A DNA stretch of 64,000 bases from Bog-756 sp963699105. Lineage in GTDB: Bacteria > Actinomycetota > Acidimicrobiia > Acidimicrobiales > RAAP-2. The stretch's first letter is position 1, and every line of letters begins with the position of its first letter. The notes below the pieces were generated by a model. That model made no database searches. It saw only the letters and a program-made list of their open reading frames with translations, and had not been told where the DNA came from. A program made the translations under genes and the position numbers. Where the stretch lies: contig CAVOTI010000005.1 in assembly GCA_963699105.1 (NCBI GenBank), positions 248,001 through 312,000 on the forward strand, given 5' to 3'. Below, piece after piece: positions 45,223 to 52,423 of this stretch.

Positions 45223-46896
45223 ATGTCCAATCGAATCGACCGACGCTCGTTTCTCGCCCGCAGCGCGGCCGCCGGTGCCGGAGTGGCCATCGTCGGCACA
45301 TCGGGTGGCCTGCTCGACGCCTGCAGCTCCAGTTCGTCGTCCACCGGCACCTCGACCGGCACCCATCCCGACGGGAAGTCATCCAAGACACCCAAGTCAG
45401 GGGGCACGCTCATCTTCGGCGTCGATGCCGAGGAGAAGGGGTTCTCGCCCACCCAGGGAACCTACGACGAAGTCGGCATCCTCTATGCCCGGACGGTGTT
45501 CGATCCCCTGATGATCATCGATGCCACCGGCACTCCCCAGCCCTACCTGGCCGAGTCGGTCACGCCCAACGGCGACTACACGCAGTGGACCATCACCTTG
45601 CGCTCGGGCCTGCTCTTTCACGACGGCACCAGCTGTGATGCCACGGCGGTGGCCGCCAACTTCACCGCCCAGCAGCAGTCGGCCCTCACCGGCCCCGCCC
45701 TCACCAACCTCGAGACCATCACGGTGATCAGTCCCCTGTCGGTGACCCTGACCATGAAGTCGGCCTGGGTCCCCTTCGACTACTACCTGACCGGTGGCAT
45801 CGGAGGCCAGTTCGCCTATGTGGCCGAGCCGAAGTGGTTGGCCTCGGGCAGCCAGACCGATCCGGTGGGCACCGGTCCGTTCATCTTCCAGGAGTGGCAG
45901 CCGAACGACCACTTCACCGCGACCAAGAACCCCCACTACTGGCGACCCGGCCTTCCCCTGCTCGACACCATCACCTACAAGCCGATACCCGACCCGGACC
46001 AACTGCTGGCCAGCCTCAAGTCCGGGGCCGTCGACATCATGCACTCGGACACCCCGAACGACATCCTCTCCCTTCGGGCCGACACCTCGCTGGGCTACAT
46101 CGACGACTCGAAGAACGTGGCCGGCGAGCCCGACATGGGGTGCCTCCTGCTCAATCTGTCCAAGCCGCCGTTCGACAATCTGAAACTGCGCCAGGCCGCG
46201 GCCTACGCCATCAGCTCGGCCGAGTATGTCGACGTCATCGACCTGAACGTCTTCAGCACCTCGAACGGCCCGTTCACCCCCACCTCCCCCTACTACGTGG
46301 CCGACAACGGCTACCCGTCGGCCGACCCGGCCAAGGCCAAGTCGCTGGTCCAAGAGGTCCAGTCCGAGACGGGAAAGCCGGTCACCATCACCCTCAACCA
46401 CACGCCGGACGCCAGCACCACGAAGGACGCCGAGTACCTCCAGGCCCAGCTGGAGACGGCGGGGATGAAGGTAAACCTCAGCCCGGTGCTGCAGGCCCAG
46501 ATCATCAACGTGGCCCTGCTGGGCTCGTTCGAGGCCCAGGTATGGCGCCAGTTCGGGGCGGTCGACCCCGACCTCAACTACATCTTCTGGAGCCCGACCA
46601 ACATCAACCCGGTGTTCTCCATCAACATGGCCCGCAACGACGACCCCTTCATGCAGGAAGCGCTGCTCAAGGGCCGCGAGTCCCCCGACCAGGCCGACCG
46701 GGTGTCGGCGTACCAGGAGGTGAGCCGGCTCATGGGCTCCGATCTCCCCTACATCTGGTATGACCGGACCACCTGGGCGGTGGCCGCCCAACCCCAGGTG
46801 GAGGACTTCGCAGCTCCCACCACCCCGGCCGGGGCGCCGGCCTTCGCCCTGATCGCCGGATCCATCTGGCCCACCCAGATCTGGCTGAACTCCTGA
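45223..46896 (+). CDS. ABC-type peptide/solute-binding lipoprotein (SBP family 5), orphan
   Basis: A secreted substrate-binding protein of the family that captures peptides or similar solutes outside the cell. The N-terminus has a Tat motif, DRRSFLARS, a hydrophobic run AAAGAGVAIVGTSGG, and a lipobox-like LLDAC near residue 34, followed by a Ser- and Thr-rich linker. GGTLIFGVDAEEKGFSPTQ opens the mature fold, then TLRSGLLFHDGTSCDA and PVGTGPFIFQEWQPNDHF are typical. It is 557 residues. No permease or ATPase gene is adjacent, so the transporter partner is elsewhere. Confidence 0.85.
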   Translation: MSNRIDRRSFLARSAAAGAGVAIVGTSGGLLDACSSSSSSTGTSTGTHPDGKSSKTPKSGGTLIFGVDAEEKGFSPTQGTYDEVGILYARTVFDPLMIIDATGTPQPYLAESVTPNGDYTQWTITLRSGLLFHDGTSCDATAVAANFTAQQQSALTGPALTNLETITVISPLSVTLTMKSAWVPFDYYLTGGIGGQFAYVAEPKWLASGSQTDPVGTGPFIFQEWQPNDHFTATKNPHYWRPGLPLLDTITYKPIPDPDQLLASLKSGAVDIMHSDTPNDILSLRADTSLGYIDDSKNVAGEPDMGCLLLNLSKPPFDNLKLRQAAAYAISSAEYVDVIDLNVFSTSNGPFTPTSPYYVADNGYPSADPAKAKSLVQEVQSETGKPVTITLNHTPDASTTKDAEYLQAQLETAGMKVNLSPVLQAQIINVALLGSFEAQVWRQFGAVDPDLNYIFWSPTNINPVFSINMARNDDPFMQEALLKGRESPDQADRVSAYQEVSRLMGSDLPYIWYDRTTWAVAAQPQVEDFAAPTTPAGAPAFALIAGSIWPTQIWLNS

Positions 46897-46939
46897 GCCA
46901 CCGTGGGCGGCCCGTCCCAAAGGATCGGGTCGTCCGTGC

Positions 46940-46945
46940 CATGAT
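46940..46945 (+). promoter_or_regulatory. -10-like box before the MtrA-like gene
   Basis: CATGAT (five of six to TATGAT) ends six bases before the ATG at 46952. GGAG between them is too close to the start to act normally. Confidence 0.35.
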
Positions 46946-46951
46946 CGGAGC

Positions 46952-47629
46952 ATGAGCCGCATCCTGGTTGTCGAGGATGACGAGCGGATCCGCTCCTCCA
47001 TGCGCCTCGCCCTCGAGGACGAGGGCTACACCGTCGAGGACGTGGCCAGCGGCGAGGCCGCGGTCACCCGGTTCAACGAAGAGCCCTTCGAGGTGGCGCT
47101 CATCGATCTGATGCTGCCGGGCATGGACGGCTTCGAGACCTGTCGCACCCTGCGACGCCACAGCACGGTACCCATCATCATGGTCACCGCCCGGTCCGAC
47201 ACCCACGACGTGGTGGCCGGCCTCGAGGCCGGGGCCGACGACTACGTCACCAAACCGTTCGTGGCCAAAGAGCTGGCTGCCCGCATCCGGGCGCTGCTGC
47301 GTCGATCCCGTCCCGACGACACCGAGCACTCGGTCATCAGGTTCGGAGACATCGAGATCGAACCGGACGCCGGGGTGGTCCGGCGGGGCGGCGAGGAAGT
47401 CCACTGCACCCGGACCGAGTTCCGGCTGCTCAGTGAGCTGGCCGACCACCCGGGACGGGTGCTCAGCCGTGAGCATCTCCTCGAGCGCGTCTGGGGCTAC
47501 GACTACTTCGGAGACGGTCGACTGGTCGACGTCCATGTGCGCAGGCTCCGGACCAAGATCGAGCCCGACCCGGCCAATCCCCGCTTCATCCTGACGGTGC
47601 GGGGCATGGGCTACAAGCTGGCGGTCTGA
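46952..47629 (+). CDS. Response regulator, OmpR family (MtrA-like)
   Basis: A 225-residue two-component regulator. The receiver domain has ILVVEDDERIRSSM, VALIDLMLPGMDGFETCRTLRR with the phosphoacceptor Asp near residue 51, VTARSDTHDVVAGLEAGADDYVTKPF. The winged-helix DNA-binding part has CTRTEFRLLSELADHPGRVLSREHLLERVWGY and VDVHVRRLRTKIEPDP, ending RFILTVRGMGYKLAV. The pattern resembles actinobacterial MtrA closely. The kinase gene follows after two bases, then a GerMN lipoprotein, like the mtrA-mtrB-lpqB operon. Confidence 0.9.
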   Translation: MSRILVVEDDERIRSSMRLALEDEGYTVEDVASGEAAVTRFNEEPFEVALIDLMLPGMDGFETCRTLRRHSTVPIIMVTARSDTHDVVAGLEAGADDYVTKPFVAKELAARIRALLRRSRPDDTEHSVIRFGDIEIEPDAGVVRRGGEEVHCTRTEFRLLSELADHPGRVLSREHLLERVWGYDYFGDGRLVDVHVRRLRTKIEPDPANPRFILTVRGMGYKLAV

Positions 47630-47631
47630 CC

Positions 47632-49296
47632 ATGGATCCGGCCGAGTCCCCGAACGGGCCGGAGCAGGTCCGCCCCGTGCCGCGGCCCCGGCGCACCCGG
47701 CTGTCGACCGGGTTGGGGCTCCGGGCCCGGGTGACGACGACGTTCGCCATCGGGGCCTTCGCCCTGTCGACGGTGATGGCCGGCATCACCTACTTCACGG
47801 CCCGCCACAGCTACCTGAGCGAGCGCCAGGGCACCGACCAGCGCCAGGCATTCGTCAGTGCGCTCTTCGTCCAAAACGCCCTCCGGTCCAAGGGGACCCA
47901 GGTGGAACCGCTGATCCAATCGGTCGACACATTGCCCGGATCCCTCTCGGTGATCCACTTCGGAGGGCAGTGGTACGCCACGTCGTCGACGGTCGGGCCG
48001 AGTGATCTTCCCTACAACTTCCGGACCCTTGTCCTGGCGGGGACGCCGGCCTCCCAGGTCATCACCGTCGGTAGCTCGCCCCAGTTGGCCATCGGAGTGC
48101 CCCTACCGGCCGACCGTGCCACCTACTTCGAGGTGTTCTCCCTGGAAGAGCTGGAGGGCACCTTGCGGACCCTGGCCTTCGCCCTCACGGCGGCGGCCCT
48201 GTTCACCACCGTCGCCGGGGCGATCCTCGGCCGGTGGGCCAGTGGACGGGCGCTGCGACCTCTGGCCGGCGTCACCGAAGCGGCGGTGGCCATCGCCGGG
48301 GGGGAGTTGGACACCCGGGTGGAGGCGGGTGACGACGTCGATCTCCAGGAGCTGGCCTCGTCCTTCAATCGGATGACCGCCAACCTGCAGGAACGAATCG
48401 AACGAGAGGCCCGCTTCACCTCGGACGTCAGCCACGAGTTGCGGTCGCCCCTCACCACGCTGACGGCCACCGTCGGTGTCCTCGAAGGCCACCGGGACGA
48501 GCTGACCCCCCGGGCCCGGAGCGCCCTCGACCTGCTCGACGGCGACCTCCACCGGTTCACCCGGATGGTGGACGACCTGTTGGAGATCTCCCGGTTCGAC
48601 GCAGGCTCGGCCGAGCTGTCCCTCGACGAGGTCGATCCGGGCGAGCTGGTTCGTCGGGCCGTGGCCGCCTCCACCCCCGTGGGGGCGAACGGGCGTCGCC
48701 CCGGCCCGGACTTCCCGGTCGAGATCAACCCCGATGTGGAGGGCCTGCGCCTCCGAGTGGACAAGCGCCGGTTCGAACGGGTGATGGCCAACCTCATCGA
48801 GAACGCCGACCTCTACGCCGGCGGGGTGACCCGGGTCGTGGTGGAGCGACATCCCCCGGCACCGGCCGGCGCCAACCCGGACGGCGCCGACCCGGACGGC
48901 CACCACCCGGACGGCCACCACCCGGACGACCACCACCCGGACGGCGCCAACCCCGGCGGCCACCACCCGGACGAAGCCGAGCCCGACGGACCCGACCCGG
49001 GTGGCACCGACTCCGACAGCACCGAAGCCCCGAGGAGCATCCGGGTGATCGTGGAGGACCACGGTCCGGGGGTTCCTGTCGTGGAACGTCATCACCTCTT
49101 CGAGCGCTTCTATCGGGGCAGCCGGGCCGGCCAGCGGGAGTCGAGCGAGGGAACCGGACTCGGCCTGTCCCTGGTGGCCGAGCACGTCCGCCTCCACGGC
49201 GGAACGGTGTGGATCGACGATGCCCCCGGCGGTGGCTCACGTTTCATCGTCGAACTCCCCCTGGTACCGAGCGGAGGCGGGTGGGATCCGACATGA
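47632..49296 (+). CDS. Sensor histidine kinase (MtrB-like) with His/Asp-rich insert
   Basis: A membrane kinase of 554 residues. Two membrane segments (about residues 32-52, VTTTFAIGAFALSTVMAGIT, and 178-200) bracket an extracellular sensor part. HAMP follows, then FTSDVSHELRSPLTTLTATV with the phosphoacceptor His near residue 268. The N box is RVMANLIENADLYAGG near residue 390. Between it and the G1 box (VEDHGPGVP) there is an insert with repeated HHPDG-like units, not normal for the ATPase domain. FERFYRG and EGTGLGLSLVAEHV complete the domain. The stop overlaps the next gene (ATGA). Confidence 0.9.
   Translation: MDPAESPNGPEQVRPVPRPRRTRLSTGLGLRARVTTTFAIGAFALSTVMAGITYFTARHSYLSERQGTDQRQAFVSALFVQNALRSKGTQVEPLIQSVDTLPGSLSVIHFGGQWYATSSTVGPSDLPYNFRTLVLAGTPASQVITVGSSPQLAIGVPLPADRATYFEVFSLEELEGTLRTLAFALTAAALFTTVAGAILGRWASGRALRPLAGVTEAAVAIAGGELDTRVEAGDDVDLQELASSFNRMTANLQERIEREARFTSDVSHELRSPLTTLTATVGVLEGHRDELTPRARSALDLLDGDLHRFTRMVDDLLEISRFDAGSAELSLDEVDPGELVRRAVAASTPVGANGRRPGPDFPVEINPDVEGLRLRVDKRRFERVMANLIENADLYAGGVTRVVVERHPPAPAGANPDGADPDGHHPDGHHPDDHHPDGANPGGHHPDEAEPDGPDPGGTDSDSTEAPRSIRVIVEDHGPGVPVVERHHLFERFYRGSRAGQRESSEGTGLGLSLVAEHVRLHGGTVWIDDAPGGGSRFIVELPLVPSGGGWDPT
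48880..49010 (+). repeat. Short tandem repeats coding DG/HHPDG units in the kinase
   Basis: About nine degenerate 15-bp-class units (for example CACCACCCGGACGGC) run in phase with the gene and encode PDGxxPDG/HHPDG repeats. They lie inside the ATP-binding domain of the kinase. Confidence 0.8.
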
Positions 49297-49913
49297 GCGG
49301 CCGCCTGCGCTCGATGCTGGCTCCGGTGGCCGTGCTCGCCCTGATGGCGGTGGGCGCCACCGCCTGCGGTATCCCCATCAGTGGTTCACCGTCGGTGATC
49401 GCCAAGAGTGACGTGCCCTTCCACCTGCTGGATCCGGACACATCGACCACCGAGAGCCCCTCGACGCCCCCCGAGGTCAGCGTGCCCGAGTGGATCTACC
49501 TGGTGTCCCCGGGGCCGAGTCAACACGTGGTCAACGTGGCCCGCAACGTACGGATCCCGGCCAACCTCACCCAGATCCTCGGGGCACTCCTCGAGGGCCC
49601 GACCCAGGCCGAGACGGGTCAGGGGCTCCAGAGTTTCCTGAACGGGACCAAGGTCACGGTCACCGCCTCGGTGTCCGGTGGCGTGGTCACCGTCGACTTT
49701 TCGTCCAACCCTTTCCAGGTGGTGGGCGCCTACCAGACGCTGGCCGTGGCCCAGGTGGTGTACACGGCCACCCAGCAACCGGAGCTGCTCACCGCCGGCG
49801 TACTGTTCGAGATCGCCGGTCAACCGATCGGTGTTCCCACGACTCCGCTCGGGCCCCTGGTCTCCGGACCGGTCAGCCGCGCCTCGTTCGCAGCCGAGGC
49901 CCCCCTGCCCTGA
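49293..49913 (+). CDS. GerMN-domain lipoprotein (LpqB-like, short)
   Basis: A 206-residue exported lipoprotein. The signal region is PVAVLALMAVGATACGIP, with the lipid-attachment Cys near residue 25. The body is one GerMN domain: VPEWIYLVSPGPSQHVVNVARNVRIPANLTQILGALLEGPTQAET, then LQSFLNGTKVTVTASVSGGVVTVDFSSNPFQV. In actinobacteria LpqB has GerMN plus a beta-propeller and works with MtrAB; here only the GerMN part is present. The start overlaps the kinase stop, so the three genes form an operon. Confidence 0.8.
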   Translation: MSGRLRSMLAPVAVLALMAVGATACGIPISGSPSVIAKSDVPFHLLDPDTSTTESPSTPPEVSVPEWIYLVSPGPSQHVVNVARNVRIPANLTQILGALLEGPTQAETGQGLQSFLNGTKVTVTASVSGGVVTVDFSSNPFQVVGAYQTLAVAQVVYTATQQPELLTAGVLFEIAGQPIGVPTTPLGPLVSGPVSRASFAAEAPLP

Positions 49914-49967
49914 TCGGCCGGGCGCCGCCGGTCGCCCCCGGTCGCGGCTGGTCGGCGGCGAGAGCCG

Positions 49968-50372
49968 TCAGAGCTCGTCGGCTGCCGCCCAGGGAATCCG
50001 CGGCGCCTCGGCCCACAGATGTTCGAGGTCGTAGAATTTCCGGGCCTCGTCGAGGAAGACGTGCACCAGAAAATCGCCGTAGTCCATGAGAACCCACCGG
50101 GTGTCGTCGAGTCCCTCGACGCGGACCGGTCTCAGCCCCTTTTCCTGCTTCATCCGGCGCTCCACCTCGTCGACGATCGTCTTGACCTGCCGGGCGTTGC
50201 GCCCACTCGTCACCACGAATGCATCGGTGATCCCGAGCAGATCGCCCATCGCCAGTAACACGGTGTCTTCACCCGATTTGGCGTGGGCGGCCCGGGCCGC
50301 CACCTTGCACTCCTCGGGGACGATCTGCTGGTCCGGCTGCTCGACGACCGACATGGCACTGGGTGCGCTCAA
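49968..50372 (-). CDS. rsfS: Ribosome silencing factor RsfS
   Basis: Binds ribosomal protein L14 and blocks subunit joining in starvation. VPEECKVAARAAHAKSGEDTVLLAMGDLLGITDAFVVTSGRNARQVKTIVDEVERRMK and RWVLMDYGDFLVHVFLDEARKFYDLEHLW match the family. I chose the TTG at 50372: GAAGGAG lies seven bases before it and it overlaps the upstream stop (TTGA), adding LSAPSA before the ATG. The product is 134 residues. It follows nadD and a membrane protein gene. Confidence 0.93.
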   Translation of the reverse strand: MSAPSAMSVVEQPDQQIVPEECKVAARAAHAKSGEDTVLLAMGDLLGITDAFVVTSGRNARQVKTIVDEVERRMKQEKGLRPVRVEGLDDTRWVLMDYGDFLVHVFLDEARKFYDLEHLWAEAPRIPWAAADEL

Positions 50373-50860
50373 GGTTGTGCTCCTTCTGACGCCTGGGCGT
50401 CGGGGTTGGTGGTGGTTCTGCTGGCGGGTACGGCGGTGGCGAGGGGTCCGGCGACCCCGTGCCAGGTTACGGGGGTGGCCCCGGCGAGGACCACCTGGCT
50501 GCCGGGTCGACGGTCGCGGGCAATGCCTACGATCAGGAGCGTCAGGACCACGCATACGGCGATGATCACCGCGCACACCAACATCAGGTGGCGACGTCGT
50601 CGTCGGGCCACGCGCAGAGCCCGCATCGTCTCGGCCCGGGCATCGGGTTTCGGATCGGCTGCCGCGGCCTGGTCAGGCGTGGCCTCCGGAGCGTCCTCGG
50701 GGGCGGTCGCCGGCGGTGCCTGGGATGGTGCCTGGGGTGTTGCCACCGGCACGGTCACCGGTATCGGGGCCGTGACCGGGGCGATCGTCGAGGGCGGCGG
50801 GTACAGCCTGGGCGAGGACGTGGTGGAACCTGTCCTGTTAGGCGTCGTCCGCACACTCAT
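50369..50860 (-). CDS. Single-pass membrane protein with Pro/Ala-rich N-terminus
   Basis: A 163-residue protein between nadD and rsfS. The first 80 residues are Pro-, Ala- and Thr-rich and likely disordered. A basic RRRRRH anchor precedes one strong membrane segment, LVCAVIIAVCVVLTLLIVGI, near residues 95-115. About 45 outside residues follow. In many actinobacteria a LytR C-terminal-type protein sits in this position; no such domain is seen. The start overlaps the nadD stop (ATGA) and the stop overlaps rsfS, so all three are translated together. I do not recognise the family. Confidence 0.7.
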   Translation of the reverse strand: MSVRTTPNRTGSTTSSPRLYPPPSTIAPVTAPIPVTVPVATPQAPSQAPPATAPEDAPEATPDQAAAADPKPDARAETMRALRVARRRRRHLMLVCAVIIAVCVVLTLLIVGIARDRRPGSQVVLAGATPVTWHGVAGPLATAVPASRTTTNPDAQASEGAQP

Positions 50861-51456
50861 CTCCTTGTAGCGTACAGACCGCGTTGGAGGATGCAACGCA
50901 TCACGGCGTCGGGGACCAGTCCGTCGACCGAGACGCCGGCCTCCAACATGTCCCGCAGCTCGGTGCTGGAGACGTCCGAGGGTGCGAAGGCCACGTCGGC
51001 CACCTCCCAACCCGGGGGTGGCGGGACCCGGGCCGCCCCCGGGCGGCTGACCACGGCCAGGGAGGCCTCGTGGCGCAGGGAAGTCTCGTCCTTCCAGGTG
51101 GTGAGTCCGGGCACCACGTCCGAGCCGACGACGATGACGATCTGGGCGTCCGGGTCGGATCGGTGCAGCTGGCGCACGGTGTCGATGGTGTACGAAGGGC
51201 CGCCGCGGTCGATCTCCATCCCGGAGGCTTCCAGCCCGGGCCAGTCGACTAGGGCCGCCTCCACCATGGCCAGCCGGTCCTCGGCCGGGGTGACCGGTCG
51301 CTCGGACTCCTTCTGCCAGGGCTGATTGGCCACCACCAGGAGCATCCGGTCGAGATCGAGGGCCGTCCTGACCGCCTCGGCCACCTCCAGATGGGCAGTG
51401 TGGACGGGGTCGAAGGTTCCACCAAACAGACCGATCCGAATGGGGCCTGGCGCCAC
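50857..51456 (-). CDS. nadD: Nicotinate-nucleotide adenylyltransferase
   Basis: Joins NaMN and ATP to deamido-NAD. The 199-residue protein has IRIGLFGGTFDPVHTAHLEVAEAV (GGTFDPxHxxH), VVANQPWQKE, SYTIDTVRQLHRSDP and the late SDVSSTELRDML where the family has ISSTxIR. The GTG start is directly after the LLM stop. It is cotranscribed with the LLM gene upstream and the membrane protein and rsfS genes downstream. Confidence 0.94.
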   Translation of the reverse strand: MAPGPIRIGLFGGTFDPVHTAHLEVAEAVRTALDLDRMLLVVANQPWQKESERPVTPAEDRLAMVEAALVDWPGLEASGMEIDRGGPSYTIDTVRQLHRSDPDAQIVIVVGSDVVPGLTTWKDETSLRHEASLAVVSRPGAARVPPPPGWEVADVAFAPSDVSSTELRDMLEAGVSVDGLVPDAVMRCILQRGLYATRR

Positions 51457-52386
51457 CTATGTTCCCGAGAGGGCTTCCACCACCGGCGCGAACGCCTCCA
51501 TCTCCGCCTCGTGGATCACGATGTAGGTGAAGCCGAACGTGTCACGGCGCTCGAGCAGTGTCTCGACGATCTGGTCGATGGTGCCTATGAGGAGGAGGGG
51601 GGATCCCTGTAGGTGCTCGGGTGACACCGACATGGCCCCGGCCAGCTGGGCGACGGCCTCGTCACGGTTAGGCACGATCTGGATGACGAAGGTGAGGCAC
51701 TGCAGCTCGAGACTTTCGAACCGCGCCCCGGCCGCCTCCCGGATCCACTCGATCCGTTGCCGGTAGAAGTCCGCCGACGTCGTCTCGATAACTTCACGAC
51801 CGATATGGCCGGCGGCCAGGCTGGGGTTCACCCCGACGATGTCCGCCTCCCGGCCGGCGATGCCCAGCACCCGTCGGCCACCACCGCCGATGATGATGGG
51901 CGGATGCGGGCGTTGCGCCGGCTCGGGAAATCCCTTGGCCCCGGTGATCCGGTAGTACTCGCCCTCGAAGGTCGCCTTCCCCGTCGACCACAGGGACTTC
52001 ATGACGGCCAAGCTCTCGGCCATGCGGGAGATTCGAATGCCGGGCGAATCCTCGACCAGGCCCGACTCGACGTAGTCACTGGTCATCCACCCGGCGCCCA
52101 GTCCGAACTCGAAGCGACCCTCGGAGAAGAGGTCGAGCGTCGCCACCTCCTTGGCCAAGACCACCGGATGGCGGTAGTCGTTCCCGAACACCAGCGAACC
52201 GACCTTCAGGGTCGAGGTCGCCTCGGCCGCCACGGTGAGTGCCACCAACGGTCCGAGCTGCTCTCCGAAGTGGTCGGGAACGAAGAGCGTCGAATACCCC
52301 AGGCCCTCGATCTTGCGGGCCTTCTCCCGCCACTGGGCCCCGGACCCCGCATCGGACAGCTGTACGCCGAATCGAAATGGCAACAT
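51457..52386 (-). CDS. LLM-class F420-dependent oxidoreductase, intact
   Basis: A 309-residue TIM-barrel oxidoreductase, probably using F420 and acting in reduction or oxidation of an unknown small molecule. RFGVQLSDAGSGAQWREKARKIEGLGYSTLFVPDHFGEQLG, TLKVGSLVFGNDYRHPVVLAKEVATLDL, FEFGLGAGWM, PPIIIGGGGRRVLGIAGREADIVGVN and RIEWIREAAG match the family. It is the paralogue of the broken gene at 3254-4204, down to APVVEALSGT at the end. A -10 TAAGCT lies six bases before the ATG. The gap to the divergent DAHP synthase gene is only 37 bp. Confidence 0.86.
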   Translation of the reverse strand: MLPFRFGVQLSDAGSGAQWREKARKIEGLGYSTLFVPDHFGEQLGPLVALTVAAEATSTLKVGSLVFGNDYRHPVVLAKEVATLDLFSEGRFEFGLGAGWMTSDYVESGLVEDSPGIRISRMAESLAVMKSLWSTGKATFEGEYYRITGAKGFPEPAQRPHPPIIIGGGGRRVLGIAGREADIVGVNPSLAAGHIGREVIETTSADFYRQRIEWIREAAGARFESLELQCLTFVIQIVPNRDEAVAQLAGAMSVSPEHLQGSPLLLIGTIDQIVETLLERRDTFGFTYIVIHEAEMEAFAPVVEALSGT

Positions 52387-52392
52387 GGCCCG

Positions 52393-52417
52393 AGCTTAGG
52401 GCCAGAGGCTTTACGCT
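52393..52417. promoter_or_regulatory. Divergent leaderless promoters: LLM gene and DAHP synthase
   Basis: TAAGCT on the minus strand (52393-52398) is six bases before the LLM ATG at 52386. TACGCT on the plus strand (52412-52417) is six bases before the GTG at 52424. Both lie in a 37-bp gap, so their upstream elements must overlap. Confidence 0.55.
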
Positions 52418-52423
52418 GGTGGG

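Noticed and set aside
45223..46896. The solute-binding protein as a bona fide oligopeptide transporter operon
   Set aside because: No permease or ATPase gene is adjacent; the flanking genes are xerC and the MtrA-like regulator.
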